From: Pseudomonas azotoformans
GTDB lineage: Bacteria > Pseudomonadota > Gammaproteobacteria > Pseudomonadales > Pseudomonadaceae
NCBI RefSeq assembly: GCF_900103345.1
Contig: NZ_LT629702.1
Span: 4,813,501 to 4,877,500 of the forward strand
DNA: 64,000 bases
Reading direction: 5' to 3'
Position numbers and translations under genes: made by a program. Positions 63,990 through 64,000 of this stretch are shown here, in pieces. How positions within the stretch are numbered: position 1 is the first letter of the stretch; each line of letters opens with the position of its first letter. The notes under the pieces were generated by a model. The model ran no database searches, was not told where the DNA came from, and was given only the letters and a program-made list of their open reading frames with translations.

Positions 63990-64000
63990 ATCTTGTCTTC

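Overview
The window reads as chromosomal DNA of a Pseudomonas in the P. fluorescens group. GC is high, and gene order closely follows two blocks known from P. aeruginosa PAO1: the carbonic anhydrase to SCO1 block and the znu/polA/dsbA/kinB-algB/gltP block. In PAO1 these blocks lie on opposite sides of the origin region; here they are joined. Nine REP doublets (REPINs) of two sequence families sit in intergenic gaps, as is typical of fluorescent pseudomonads. I see no rRNA, tRNA, prophage, insertion sequence or CRISPR array.

Layout. 1-3186: tail of a radical SAM gene, a beta-carbonic anhydrase and a SulP transporter. 3309-12880: the aa3-type cytochrome c oxidase locus, with structural subunits CoxB, CoxA and subunit III, assembly factors Cox11/CtaG, SURF1 and SCO1, haem A synthesis genes ctaA and ctaB, and a small antiparallel twin-transmembrane gene. 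13024-15527: methionine importer metNIQ, then catalase katE. 17988-21781: a lipoprotein gene and the zinc-uptake locus znuB-znuC-zur, divergent from znuA. 21910-29920: thrB, a DUF2782 gene, polA, the sRNA gene ersA with an AlgU-type promoter, engB, cytochromes c, dsbA and a nuclease-like gene. 29917-37340: diguanylate cyclase dgcH, amidase ampDh2, the kinB/algB two-component pair, a small gene with a sigma-54 promoter, a DUF1328 gene and an Ivy-family gene. 38067-40727: gltP and a nucleoside-recognition membrane protein. 40820-44316: a four-gene MCE/Mla-like lipid-transport operon. 44371-50975: DUF5924, an M16 peptidase, a Na/Pi cotransporter, TerC and a CitMHS citrate transporter. 51354-55180: an unusual envelope locus of a large HExxH plus DUF4105 protein, three DUF2388 paralogues and two DUF1127 proteins. 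55499-60065: acetyl-CoA hydrolase/CoA-transferase and the pntAA-pntAB-pntB transhydrogenase. 60517-63989: gcdR, gcdH and gcdG for glutarate/glutaryl-CoA catabolism.

Much of the window is core physiology: respiration and copper/haem assembly, metal and methionine import, replication, thiol oxidation and alginate/envelope stress control. Several AlgU or envelope-stress signals cluster between 26 and 37 kb: the ersA promoter, a dsbA promoter, KinB/AlgB, an Ivy paralogue and AmpDh2.

The least explained parts are 37341-38066 (726 bp with hairpins and an operator-like palindrome inside a promoter), 51354-55498 (the DUF4105/DUF2388/DUF1127 cluster with repeated CTGTAC motifs) and 60066-60516 (an orphan terminator). 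All calls come from reading the sequence and from remembered family knowledge; no database search was run.
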